DNA from: Pseudoalteromonas umbrosa
Lineage (GTDB): Bacteria; Pseudomonadota; Gammaproteobacteria; Enterobacterales; Alteromonadaceae
NCBI RefSeq assembly: GCF_030125375.1
Contig: NZ_JASJUU010000003.1
Span: forward strand, 1,119,174-1,183,173
Length of the DNA: 64,000 bases
Direction: 5' to 3'
The notes under the pieces were generated by a model, which was not told the DNA's origin, ran no database searches, and saw only the letters and a list, made by a program, of their open reading frames with translations. The position numbers were made by a program, and so were the translations under genes. This document shows positions 10,362-19,137 of this stretch, piece after piece; within the stretch, counting starts at the first letter, position 1, and every line of letters begins with the position of its first letter.

Positions 10362-12853
10362 GTATTTTTCAAAAGTCCATTCTCCAAGGGCTATCAAGAA
10401 TATTTAAATTGCCAAGGTTAAGTATTCCACTGATATTGACACTGGGGCTAACGCTGGGAGCTGTGTTATCGGTTGTCGCTATATCCTCAACCTTACTATA
10501 TAAACCTTTACAGGGGGCTCCCAATGAAAAGTCCATTCAAACATTAAGCTACCGCTTTGAAATGTCCAAGGACATGAGTGTTTCATATTGGGATATGCGC
10601 CGGCTTGCTGATTTGAGTGAATACTTTACAGATTTGGGAACTTGGGCTGGGATTAGCCCCAGTGATCAAGATATTATAATCGAAGGAACGTCTTATCCAA
10701 CCACGCGATATGATGCCTCACATACAATTCTAGAGGTATTGGGAGCCCGCCTTATTTTGGGTGATGACATTACGATGGCCTCTCCTGAAAAATATGTGTG
10801 GCTCTCAGAAACCTTGTGGAATCAGGCTTTTTCTAGCGCTAAGTCCGCACTTGGTAAGCATATAACTGTAAACGATCAAAGGTATATTGTCGCAGGCATA
10901 ATTGAAGATGTTCTAGCGGTTAAAAGTGATGATCCTATATTACCCCAGCAAATTTGGTTCATTCAAAATTTAGCAACGACGTTAATTCAATCTCAGGAAG
11001 TGGGCAATGTTTCAAATAGCATGGGAAGCGTTTTACTTCAAAGTGCTAATCCTCAAACTCGTTTGCCTTCTCAGAGTCAGCTGGATCAATGGCTCGTTCA
11101 ATACGTGAAGAGTAGTGTCGATGAAAAGCAGGCGCAAGGGTACCTAGACCTTATTAGTGGCGTTAAAAAAGAAGTAATTGCATCTGATTATCGTAGTAAC
11201 TTATTGGGAGACGCAAAAAGCCTGATTACCGCTTTATTTTTTGCCGTTATAGGCTTGTTGCTAATGGCATCACTTAATTTACTTAACTTGTTTATTGCCC
11301 ATTATCAGGGGCGCACTAAAGAGTTTGCAATTCAACTAAGTGTGGGTGCCAGCTTATTGCGAGTTAGATTACTCGTGTTTCTTGAAAACTTACCTACATT
11401 CTTGCTGGCGCTTGTCACTGGACTTTTGGCAACTGCTTGGGCATTAAAGAGCTTACCGCTAATTGCTGGTGGTAGCCTGCCTATGATTGATGTTGTGCAA
11501 ATTGATGGCATCACAGTTGCGACCTCTTGCCTCATTGTGGTGTTGCTAAATGGTCTATTTAGTACCTTGGCATTGGTTGATGTGGATAAAGCGTCACTGA
11601 TTAATAACTTAAGTAGTAGTGGTAAAGGAATACAAGCACAAAGCAATCAATGGATCAGTAAGCTGCTAATGATTGTTCAACTTTCGGTAGCCTCATTTTT
11701 GTTAACGGCTTCTGTTATGCTCGCTATTCAAAGTTATCAAACCGTGTATCGTGATTTGGGGTTTGATCTTGGCAATCATTATAACATTTCAATGTACGTT
11801 GCAGATGAGCAGTGGGCAGAGCAATTAGGTAAGAATGAAGATTACCAACATAGTGAACTTAAGCAGCTTAGAGAGCAGTTAGCTCAGCTAATTGAAAATA
11901 AGGTAGTTAATAGTGAGGTTGTATTGCCATCTTTTGCTCCTCTTTCTAGCGCGTTTATAGGAAGGGCGTTTAGATCTCACGAAAATGGCGGTAAACGTGT
12001 GGTTTATCAAGTTAAGCACTTAAGCAGTGGTTTTTTTAATGCATTTAAAATTCCGATGCTCGCGGGTAGCAACCTAACTCAAGTTCAAATAGATAATGAT
12101 GAAAACAGGATCGTTATTGATGAGCTAATGGCAAAAACAGTCTATCCAGAATTATCAAATCAGGAAGTCATTGGGAAAACAATTCAGCTAAGTCGTGATA
12201 ACAGTAAGCCCCCAATGATAATCAATGGCATTGTGCCTACAACAACTTCAGAAGCAGGGCAAACTAACGCATTAATAATGCCCGCGGTCTATTCACATCG
12301 AATAGATCCTGATAGAACCCTGAGGTTTACGGTTTCAATGCCAGCCGGAGAAGTGATCACTGCTGCTATGCTTAGTGACGAAATCGCGAAGCAATTCCCA
12401 AGACTGACTAACCTCGAAGTTAATTCACTAGAGCAGGTATGGGATGAGCAAACTCTTAATCAGCGTATTAGCCTTTGGGTTGTATTGTCGTTAACGGGCT
12501 TAACACTCGTCCTTGCTGCAATCGGCATTGCAGGTTTAACCCAAATGACCACAAATCACAGAAAATATGAGCTGGCAGTTCGTATGGCAACTGGTGCTAT
12601 GCAGATTAAGTTAGTGCAGTTTATTCTCAAAGACGCGTTATTAATGTTGGTGATTGGGCTCGGGCTGGGATTTGTAGTCTCTGCAATTGGCTATCAGGCC
12701 ATGCAAAACCAACTATTGCTGTTACCTGATTTTAATTTAGTGGCGATGGCGCTACTTAATGTCGGGCTTATCACTGTGGTGATCACCTCAGTTGCGTTAC
12801 CTGCTTGGAAGGTTATTAGCTCTGATCCTATGGGAGCATTAAGGCAAGAGTAG
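10358..12853 (+). CDS. ABC transporter permease with two MacB/FtsX halves
   Basis: 831 residues, twice the size of a simple MacB-type permease. One membrane helix (about 20-45) is followed by a periplasmic MacB-PCD-like region, an FtsX helix bundle (about 285-405), a second single helix (about 425-450), a second periplasmic domain, and a C-terminal FtsX bundle (about 705-825) ending SDPMGALRQE. This duplicated layout is known among MacB-like permeases, so the subunit may act without a homodimer partner. With the ATPase and adaptor it forms a tripartite exporter, most simply for the peptide made by the upstream synthetases. The ATG overlaps the ATPase stop. Confidence 0.93.
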   Translation: MSIFQKSILQGLSRIFKLPRLSIPLILTLGLTLGAVLSVVAISSTLLYKPLQGAPNEKSIQTLSYRFEMSKDMSVSYWDMRRLADLSEYFTDLGTWAGISPSDQDIIIEGTSYPTTRYDASHTILEVLGARLILGDDITMASPEKYVWLSETLWNQAFSSAKSALGKHITVNDQRYIVAGIIEDVLAVKSDDPILPQQIWFIQNLATTLIQSQEVGNVSNSMGSVLLQSANPQTRLPSQSQLDQWLVQYVKSSVDEKQAQGYLDLISGVKKEVIASDYRSNLLGDAKSLITALFFAVIGLLLMASLNLLNLFIAHYQGRTKEFAIQLSVGASLLRVRLLVFLENLPTFLLALVTGLLATAWALKSLPLIAGGSLPMIDVVQIDGITVATSCLIVVLLNGLFSTLALVDVDKASLINNLSSSGKGIQAQSNQWISKLLMIVQLSVASFLLTASVMLAIQSYQTVYRDLGFDLGNHYNISMYVADEQWAEQLGKNEDYQHSELKQLREQLAQLIENKVVNSEVVLPSFAPLSSAFIGRAFRSHENGGKRVVYQVKHLSSGFFNAFKIPMLAGSNLTQVQIDNDENRIVIDELMAKTVYPELSNQEVIGKTIQLSRDNSKPPMIINGIVPTTTSEAGQTNALIMPAVYSHRIDPDRTLRFTVSMPAGEVITAAMLSDEIAKQFPRLTNLEVNSLEQVWDEQTLNQRISLWVVLSLTGLTLVLAAIGIAGLTQMTTNHRKYELAVRMATGAMQIKLVQFILKDALLMLVIGLGLGFVVSAIGYQAMQNQLLLLPDFNLVAMALLNVGLITVVITSVALPAWKVISSDPMGALRQE

Positions 12854-12874
12854 TAACACACTTCAAAGAATATG

Positions 12875-12922
12875 TATACCTGCAATTATTCAGAATTGAT
12901 CAATTGAATAATTGTGGGTATA
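12875..12922. promoter_or_regulatory. Long hairpin between exporter and regulator genes
   Basis: TATACCTGCAATTATTCA (12875-12892) pairs along all 18 positions with 12905-12922, allowing two G-U pairs, around a 12-base AT-rich loop that is itself self-complementary. Only a short A/T stretch follows (TAAAATC), so it is a weak terminator at best. It may separate expression of the exporter from that of the regulator pair, or be a regulator-binding palindrome. Confidence 0.5.
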
Positions 12923-12969
12923 AAATCGGCTTCACGACTTTTAACGCATTAGTATAAAAGGAGAAAGCC

Positions 12970-14358
12970 CTGATTTCGCCTCACCAATCTTCACCTAACG
13001 TTACAGACTTTAAAGCAACGGTCTTGGTCGCTGATGACGATGATGATATTCGCCTGGCGTTGTCGTTATTACTCAGTAGTGAAAGTTATAAGGTCATTGA
13101 GGCCTCTACACCTAAAGATGTCATTATTAAAGCAAGCCAGCAAAAGCCTGATATTATTTTACTGGATATGAATTTCAGCAGGGACACAACCTGTGGGCAA
13201 GAAGGCTTAGATACTCTCCAGCAGCTTAAGCAAAGTGCGATACCTGTAATTTTGATGACTGCGTGGGGAACAATTGATTTGGCTGTGAAAGCTTTGCAAG
13301 AGGGAGCTTGTGACTTTATAGAAAAGCCTTGGAACAATTTTAAATTACTAAATAGTATTAAGCAGCAGTTATGCTTTTCTAAAATTAAACAGGAAAATCA
13401 ATGTTATCATCAATTATTTACGAATGATGTGAGTGATAATTGGGTATGCCAATCTTCGTCAATGTTAGCGATTGAGCAACTAATAAAGCAGATTGCACCT
13501 ACAGATGCCAACGTACTCATATTAGGTGAGAACGGTACGGGGAAATCGCTATTAGCTGAGCGTATCCACCAACTTTCACACCGTCAGCGATCGCCCTTTA
13601 TTGCCGTTAATATGGCAGCTATCCCGGAAAGCTTATTTGAAAGTGAGCTATTTGGCCATCAAAAAGGAGCGTTTACAGATGCAAGGCAAAATCGGGTAGG
13701 CCGTTTTCAGCTTGCAGAAAAGGGCACTCTGTTTCTCGATGAAGTTGGCACCTTGCCACTTCCTCTTCAACCTAAGCTATTGAGGGTGTTAGAAACTGGA
13801 AGTTATGAGGTGCTTGGTGCAAGTCAAACACAAACGGCTGATGTTAGGATAATAAGTGCCACCAATGCGGATTTATCTAAATTGGTAAGTAGTGGCGAAT
13901 TCCGTCAGGATTTACTGTACCGTTTAAATACACTTGTTATCAATTTGCCGCCGCTAAGGGAAAGGCTTGATGATATTGAAGCGTTAGCGATTAGTCTTAT
14001 ACAGCGTTTTTCCCTTAAATATAACAAACACTGTGTATCTTTAACGAAAGGTGCTATTAAAAAACTGCGCCAACATACATGGCCAGGTAATATTCGAGAA
14101 CTTAGCCATGTGATCGAGCGCGCGATATTACTTACGACTGAGCCTAAAATTGATGCTGACCAGTTGCTGCTTGAGTCAACAGAAACCCCCACAAACAACG
14201 TTATATTACAACCCTTGGAAATGGCAGAAAAGCAGCTGATTGTAAAAGCGATGGAAGTCAGCTCCGGACAAGTGTTGGAAGCAGCCAAATTGCTCGAAAT
14301 ATCACGTAATGCTTTATATCGCCGTTTAGAGAAGTTTTGTATTCAATATGAATCATGA
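12970..14358 (+). CDS. NtrC-family sigma-54-dependent response regulator
   Basis: The receiver domain starts VLVADDDDDIRLALS, with the phospho-acceptor in IILLDMNF and the conserved Lys in IEKPW. The AAA+ domain has Walker A GENGTGKS and the sigma-54 contact motif ESELFGHQKGAFTDA. The C-terminal Fis-type helix-turn-helix is LEAAKLLEISRNALYRRL. The first ordinary start codon is TTG 13024, but that would cut the first receiver strand and has no ribosome site. AAGGAG at 12958-12963 lies 6 bases before an in-frame CTG (12970) and 9 before ATT (12973), and a stop lies at 12955-12957. CTG 12970 is therefore chosen, adding SPHQSSPNVTDFKAT. It overlaps the kinase by 11 bases and is the likely activator of the export operon. 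Confidence 0.9.
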   Translation: MISPHQSSPNVTDFKATVLVADDDDDIRLALSLLLSSESYKVIEASTPKDVIIKASQQKPDIILLDMNFSRDTTCGQEGLDTLQQLKQSAIPVILMTAWGTIDLAVKALQEGACDFIEKPWNNFKLLNSIKQQLCFSKIKQENQCYHQLFTNDVSDNWVCQSSSMLAIEQLIKQIAPTDANVLILGENGTGKSLLAERIHQLSHRQRSPFIAVNMAAIPESLFESELFGHQKGAFTDARQNRVGRFQLAEKGTLFLDEVGTLPLPLQPKLLRVLETGSYEVLGASQTQTADVRIISATNADLSKLVSSGEFRQDLLYRLNTLVINLPPLRERLDDIEALAISLIQRFSLKYNKHCVSLTKGAIKKLRQHTWPGNIRELSHVIERAILLTTEPKIDADQLLLESTETPTNNVILQPLEMAEKQLIVKAMEVSSGQVLEAAKLLEISRNALYRRLEKFCIQYES

Positions 14359-15646
14359 AAAACGCCTTATCATAGGACTGGCTATCACGATACTAGTGAT
14401 ATTATCTTTAGTGATCGGGTTAGTACGGAGCTTGGAATGGAGCTTAATGGCAATAGGCACATTAGCATTTGCGTTAAGTTACCCACTCGTGTGGGGAGCT
14501 AGGCAGATCTATCTGTTTTGGCGACAATCTATCATACAATTAGCTTTATATGCCCAATCAGTCAAAGATGGGGAGCAAAACATACATTTGAGACAACGTG
14601 TTGGTGATGGTCTATTGTATGATTTACAAAAGGAAATTTATCTACTTGCAGAGGCAAGTCTAGCAAGGTTAAAACAAGGGCAAACGCTCAACTGTGTAAT
14701 AAGCCAAATATTGGATTCATGGCCAGTGCCAGTGTGTTTATTTGATCAGGATTTAAAACTAACTTATCGCAATGCGACAATGAACGCACTCATTCACCAA
14801 CCGATGCTAGTGGGGCAAATGGCAAAAGAGCTAGGCTTTATAAAAAGGAATGCGAAGTTTTATCACCCAAAATTTGATGATAAATGGCAAAGCCAAACCA
14901 TTAGGTTCATACATCAGGGCCATAAGCATTGGCTATTTTCAGCGGTGGATATTTCGCAAGTCTTACGCCAAAAGAAAAGCATCACTCAGCAAAACTTAGT
15001 CCGGGTGTTGGGGCATGAATTACGTAACTCGCTAACACCTATGTCATCCATGACGGATACATTACTTGCAAGTAAGCAGCTAGACGAATCAGCAACACGC
15101 TTAGTATTGACTAGGATTAACCAAAGAAGTAACCGTTTGCTGTCATTTGTTGATGAGTACAGTCGCCTAGCACAATTACCCCCAGTTAAATGTGACTGGT
15201 TCGATATAAATACATTGATAGATGAAGTAAGAACAATTATAGATGAATCAAAAGTGGTAATTACTTTTCAAGGTAATGAGCAATGTTTTGGTGATTTAGG
15301 CCAGTTGATCCAAGTTCTCATAAACCTAGTTAAAAATGCAAAAGAAGCCTGTGAAGAAACAATCAGTGAAGTCTCTATAAAAGCTTTTTGCCACCAACAA
15401 AAACAAACCATAATTATTAGTGATAATGGTCCTGGTTTTAGCAATTTAAACAATGTTCTTACTCCTTTTTATACGACTAAAAAAGAAGGTTCCGGTATTG
15501 GTTTATCGCTGTGTAATGAAATCGTTTGTAACCATAATGGTTATATGGAAGTTGCAAATCATCAAACCAAAGGGGCAAAGATAACGTTGGTGTGGCCCAT
15601 AATGAACTTGAATAACAACTGTTCTTCTCCCCAAAATAGAACATGA
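14348..15646 (+). CDS. Sensor histidine kinase, NtrY-like
   Basis: 432 residues. Two closely spaced membrane helices (about 8-25 and 32-52) leave almost no periplasmic loop, so the signal is probably sensed in the membrane or cytoplasm. A PAS-like region with WPVPVCLFDQD follows near residue 125. The H-box is VLGHELRNSLTP, the N-box INLVKNAKEA, the G1-box ISDNGPGF and the G2-box GSGIGLSL, so all catalytic elements are present. The start lies inside the end of the response-regulator gene, so they are a translationally coupled pair. A membrane-embedded sensor next to an exporter suggests it detects the peptide or envelope stress (inference). Confidence 0.92.
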   Translation: MNHEKRLIIGLAITILVILSLVIGLVRSLEWSLMAIGTLAFALSYPLVWGARQIYLFWRQSIIQLALYAQSVKDGEQNIHLRQRVGDGLLYDLQKEIYLLAEASLARLKQGQTLNCVISQILDSWPVPVCLFDQDLKLTYRNATMNALIHQPMLVGQMAKELGFIKRNAKFYHPKFDDKWQSQTIRFIHQGHKHWLFSAVDISQVLRQKKSITQQNLVRVLGHELRNSLTPMSSMTDTLLASKQLDESATRLVLTRINQRSNRLLSFVDEYSRLAQLPPVKCDWFDINTLIDEVRTIIDESKVVITFQGNEQCFGDLGQLIQVLINLVKNAKEACEETISEVSIKAFCHQQKQTIIISDNGPGFSNLNNVLTPFYTTKKEGSGIGLSLCNEIVCNHNGYMEVANHQTKGAKITLVWPIMNLNNNCSSPQNRT

Positions 15647-16285
15647 CTTTGATGAAAGGGTAAAACTGTGGCTAACTTGCAGTCTATTAGTTAGGCAGTG
15701 TGCAAGAAACAGTATAAATATGAGCTGAGTAAGATACACAGTGGTTATCAACTTATGGACACTCACTTAAATCAAATTTGTGAGTGAACCAGCTGGGTTC
15801 CAAAAGAGCACTAAGAGCGGAAGCTTGGTTATGCTGATACTAAACACACTTTTAGGGCTAAAGAAAATACTTTTGTAGATCACGCCTCTTCGCATTACGT
15901 ATATAATTATTCGCTCAAAAGTTGCGATTGCTATGTTTATCGTTTTCTTCCCTTCACATGCTTATGCTGCGATAAATGTCATAGGTTTGGGTGGTTATCA
16001 ATAGGGGCCAATCTACTTAATTATCAGGGGACCGTTACAACCTATTTTAATATTTTGGGCTTATTTTGTATGTATTAGAGCGTCCAGAATGTCGATTATA
16101 CCATTGATTTTTAAAAAGAAGATGTGAATTCAATATATTGTAGTTAAGTGATACGTGGCAAGGAAAGCCACCTATTTCAGTCAATAAAAATACGTTAAAT
16201 TACATTGAACTATGCTCACGTTAAATATAAGTACTAACTTGCTATTATATTAGATGATTACAGTTGTTTAATATTTTGGAGTAGC
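15647..16285. other. Gene-poor interval after the sensor kinase
   Basis: No family-recognisable gene in 640 bases. It holds an inverted repeat CACTCAC/GTGAGTG (15760-15766 and 15780-15786, 13-base loop) and a 23-codon ORF (15933-16004) that resembles a cut-off signal peptide ending HAYA, stopped after INVIGLGGYQ. The latter may be the remnant of an exported protein. The final part, with GGAG 6 bases before 16286, is the leader of the next gene. Confidence 0.4.
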
Positions 16286-16585
16286 ATGAAACCACAATTG
16301 ATAGTGTTAAAAATGCCATTTGAAGATGGACCTGGAAAAATGTGGATTTGTTCACACTGTGCGCTAATTGAAGGAGCTCTATCTATTAATACCCACTGGG
16401 AGGATAGTATTGAAGTTCATCGAATTGACTTTCCAAAGCCACGTAAAATACTGGTGGAATTGTTAGGTGAAGGCAAACAATGGTTACCAGTTTTAATACA
16501 ACCGGATAAGAGCACCATTACTGACCCGATTGAGATCATTAATACGCTTGCAGAGCAATTTGGTGGCGCATCAGTGCACCCATAG
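16286..16585 (+). CDS. DUF3088 family protein
   Basis: 99 residues, the full length of the DUF3088 family, whose members have a thioredoxin-like look. A CSHC motif (CxxC) sits at about residues 23-26 in WICSHCALIEG, followed by the family pattern RIDFPKPRKILVELLGE and a WLPVLI strand. Function is unknown; the CxxC hints at redox or metal binding, which is inference. GGAG lies upstream at good spacing. It converges with the symporter gene on the other strand. Confidence 0.75.
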   Translation: MKPQLIVLKMPFEDGPGKMWICSHCALIEGALSINTHWEDSIEVHRIDFPKPRKILVELLGEGKQWLPVLIQPDKSTITDPIEIINTLAEQFGGASVHP

Positions 16586-16617
16586 ACGTAAATAGATCCG
16601 ATAAGTATAGACGCGCT

Positions 16618-17898
16618 CTACACTGTTTTATTTAGCCATCGATTCATTAACACACATGCAGTGAGATCTCCTGTTACATTTAGAGTAGTTCTGCACATAT
16701 CTAAAATTCTATCTACACCTAAAATAAGGGCAATGCCAGAGGGTGGAATGCCAAAACTGGTCAGAACAGACGCGAGTATGACAATACCCACCCCAGGTGT
16801 GCTTGGGGAGCCAATTGATGCTCCTACAGTAGTTAGCATTAATAGTATGATTTGGCTGTGTGATAATTCAACACCAAATACTTGAGCTAAAAATAGGGCT
16901 GCAATGACTTGGTATAGTGCTGTTCCATCCATGTTGATGGTAGCGCCAAGGGGGATGATAAATTGCGCAACCGGTTTTTTTACTTGTAAGTTTTGTTCCG
17001 CGATTTTCATAGATAATGGCATCACGGCGGCCGAACTCGATGTAGAAAATGCAAGAAGTTGAGCGTCTTTAATAGTGGTTAAGAATTGCCATGGTGGCAC
17101 TTTCCCTATCACAAAAATCATCATCAAATACACACACAATAGCATCAATAAACCTAATATAACCGTTATGACATAAGCTGAAACACCAATGAGTGCGTCA
17201 ACGCCAATTCTGATTGTGATATCACAAAGTAAGCCAAAGACCGCCAATGGCGCGAGCTTCATTGCCCAATTAACGATTTTGAGAGAGAGCGTTTGTACTG
17301 ACTCTGTGATATCAAGTAGTAAATTTTTTTGCTTTGCAATGAGAGAAGTCATGGCTATGCCAATAAAACCGGAATATAAGACGACAGCAAACATATCTTT
17401 GTCGAGTGCTGATTGAGTGAAATTGGCTGGGATCATTGCTGCGACTCTTTCAGGTATACTTGAAGAGATTACCTCGGTCGTTGATATTGCTGCTGTCTGT
17501 ATATCAAGGTCCAGCAACAGCCTACCATCGACAAAATTACCTGGTGTGATAATTGAAGCAATGACTACACCGATACTGACAGAGATGATGGTTGTTATCA
17601 CAAAGTAAGGAAAGATCCGCAGGCCAATTCTTTTTAAAAACTCAGTATCTTGATTGCCAGCGATACCTGAAATAATGGATGACATGACAAGAGGAATAAC
17701 GACCATTTGGATTAAGGCTAAAAACAACTTACCAGGTAAAGCAACCCAAAGAGCAACCTGTTGTGCATCTTGCTCGCTTAGCCAGCCAAGCCCGTTGGGT
17801 GAGAGTATTAAGCCCGCGAATAAGCCAAAGATTAAGGCTAGTATAACTTGTTGCCAAAGGGGTTGTTTAAAAAGTGTTCGATGGATTGAATGGAACAT
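16618..17898 (-). CDS. Dicarboxylate/amino acid:cation symporter (DAACS family)
   Basis: 426-residue inner-membrane carrier of the GltP/DctA type, which couples uptake of glutamate or C4-dicarboxylates to H+ or Na+. It has eight or so membrane segments, the Ser-rich re-entrant loop STSSSAAVMPLSM, the NMDGTALYQ motif and the second loop SIGSPSTPGVGIV. The frame extends 13 codons further upstream, but GGAGG at 17904-17908 sits 5 bases before the ATG at 17898, which gives MFHSIHRTLF as the N-terminus. Single gene; two palindromes lie upstream of its start. Confidence 0.9.
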   Translation of the reverse strand: MFHSIHRTLFKQPLWQQVILALIFGLFAGLILSPNGLGWLSEQDAQQVALWVALPGKLFLALIQMVVIPLVMSSIISGIAGNQDTEFLKRIGLRIFPYFVITTIISVSIGVVIASIITPGNFVDGRLLLDLDIQTAAISTTEVISSSIPERVAAMIPANFTQSALDKDMFAVVLYSGFIGIAMTSLIAKQKNLLLDITESVQTLSLKIVNWAMKLAPLAVFGLLCDITIRIGVDALIGVSAYVITVILGLLMLLCVYLMMIFVIGKVPPWQFLTTIKDAQLLAFSTSSSAAVMPLSMKIAEQNLQVKKPVAQFIIPLGATINMDGTALYQVIAALFLAQVFGVELSHSQIILLMLTTVGASIGSPSTPGVGIVILASVLTSFGIPPSGIALILGVDRILDMCRTTLNVTGDLTACVLMNRWLNKTV

Positions 17899-17947
17899 AT
17901 AAACCTCCATGTTTACCTTGTAGATTGAATGTACCAAGCTATAAGTT

Positions 17948-17988
17948 GTAATGACTTGACTTCCATCATTACGACAACCATTAGTTGT
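17948..17988. promoter_or_regulatory. Two inverted repeats upstream of symporter
   Basis: GTAATGA (17948-17954) pairs with TCATTAC (17966-17972), and ACAAC (17974-17978) pairs with GTTGT (17984-17988). They lie 50-90 bases before the symporter start, where operators are expected. The regulator is unknown. Confidence 0.4.
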
Positions 17989-18430
17989 TCACATATTCGA
18001 AGTCAGGTTAAGGTGCTGAACTTATAGAGCAAGAGCAATCTTGTTGTGCTGACCCTTTTGCATCTAGTTGTTTCAAGTTTATAAATCGGTCAATAAAAGA
18101 AGTTGATTTACCAAAAAGCTATCTTAATTTTACTATTTACAGTGGTATTTCTCGTTTTTGTATTATTGTTAATACGGTTTGAAAGCTCCCCTTTTTTGGT
18201 TTTTGTTTGGAGAATGCCAGTGGATTCGAGCTCTGAACATCTATGCACTTTTTAAAGAACTCTCTTCTGTGATGAATTAATAAAATCAGAGGCTTAGGCG
18301 ATAGTTGAATGAATGGATATTTATATAGTGTGATGTTGGAGTACATATTGAAGTATAATTTACATTTCGCACTTTTGGTGCTACTGTTTTATTTCTTTTG
18401 GTTTACATTTTAAATATATAAAGGATATAT
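17989..18430. other. Non-coding AT-rich interval
   Basis: About 440 bases between the divergent symporter and TonB-like genes. I see no convincing gene or RNA. A 69-codon frame on the minus strand (18137-18346) has no family features and no ribosome site. The last 20 bases carry AAGGA before 18431. Confidence 0.4.
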
Positions 18431-18853
18431 ATGAAAAGCCTTTCATTAGGGATCGTGGTTCTATTTTTATTTGGCTGTTCTTCATCAAGTAATCTAGAGC
18501 AAGGTGAAAAGAATAATATTATAGATTTAACAAAATCAAATACGCCAACAGAGCAATATTGGAAAAATACAGAGTTTGTTCATCCTATCTACCCGATTAG
18601 GGCTGCTGAAAACGGTGTAGGAGGTTGTGTGGAATTTGAGTTGGTTATATCAAGTAAAGGTAGGGTATCAGAACTTCAAATCATCAAATCTGTACCAAGT
18701 GAGGTTTTTGATTTGTCAGCTAAAAAGGCATTAAGAAAGTTTAAATGGAAACCAGCTGATGACAATCAATTTAGTCATCCTGTCCGAACTACGTTGCAGT
18801 TAGACTTTTCTATGACACCGATTCAAACAGTCCCTGAATGCACTTCTGCGTAA
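18431..18853 (+). CDS. Lipoprotein with TonB C-terminal-like domain
   Basis: 140 residues. The N-terminus is a lipoprotein signal with lipobox LFGC (Cys 16). After a short linker, residues about 50-130 match the TonB C-terminal fold: YPIRAAENGVGGCVEFELVI, then GRVSELQIIKSVP and a final strand with KFKWKPA. Unlike true TonB it lacks an inner-membrane helix and a Pro-rich spacer, so it probably is not an energy transducer but a periplasm-facing lipoprotein using the same fold. No ExbB/ExbD nearby. AAGGA precedes the start. Confidence 0.75.
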   Translation: MKSLSLGIVVLFLFGCSSSSNLEQGEKNNIIDLTKSNTPTEQYWKNTEFVHPIYPIRAAENGVGGCVEFELVISSKGRVSELQIIKSVPSEVFDLSAKKALRKFKWKPADDNQFSHPVRTTLQLDFSMTPIQTVPECTSA

Positions 18854-18879
18854 TTTTGGTATAAACTGAATATGGCTGT

Positions 18880-18904
18880 GAGCAAAGTTTATTATGCTTT
18901 GCTC
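18880..18904 (+). terminator. Hairpin after the TonB-like gene
   Basis: GAGCAAAG (18880-18887) and CTTTGCTC (18897-18904) form an 8-bp stem around a 9-base loop, 27 bases after the stop, followed by an AT-rich run rather than a clean T-tract. A second repeat GCTCTC/GAGAGC lies at 18922-18936. Nothing else is seen up to 19137. Confidence 0.5.
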
Positions 18905-19137
18905 TATTATTACAGCTTAAAGCTCTCAGTGAGAGCCCGTCACAGCTTACACTAATACCTTTTATTAGGCTAATACACAAATCGAAGTTTAAATCGTCTC
19001 ACAATGACTTAATGATAAAACCTTGCTCATTGAGGTGTGTTATTCTGACAATGTCAATTTCACTTACTTTATCTTGTTTGCTAGTATAATCTTTAATAAC
19101 GCAGTATTTTTTGCCTTAGGCCTTAAAAGGGTTAGCT

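Noticed and set aside
18137..18346. 69-codon minus-strand ORF between symporter and TonB-like genes
   Set aside because: No ribosome site, family motif or signal; treated as chance.
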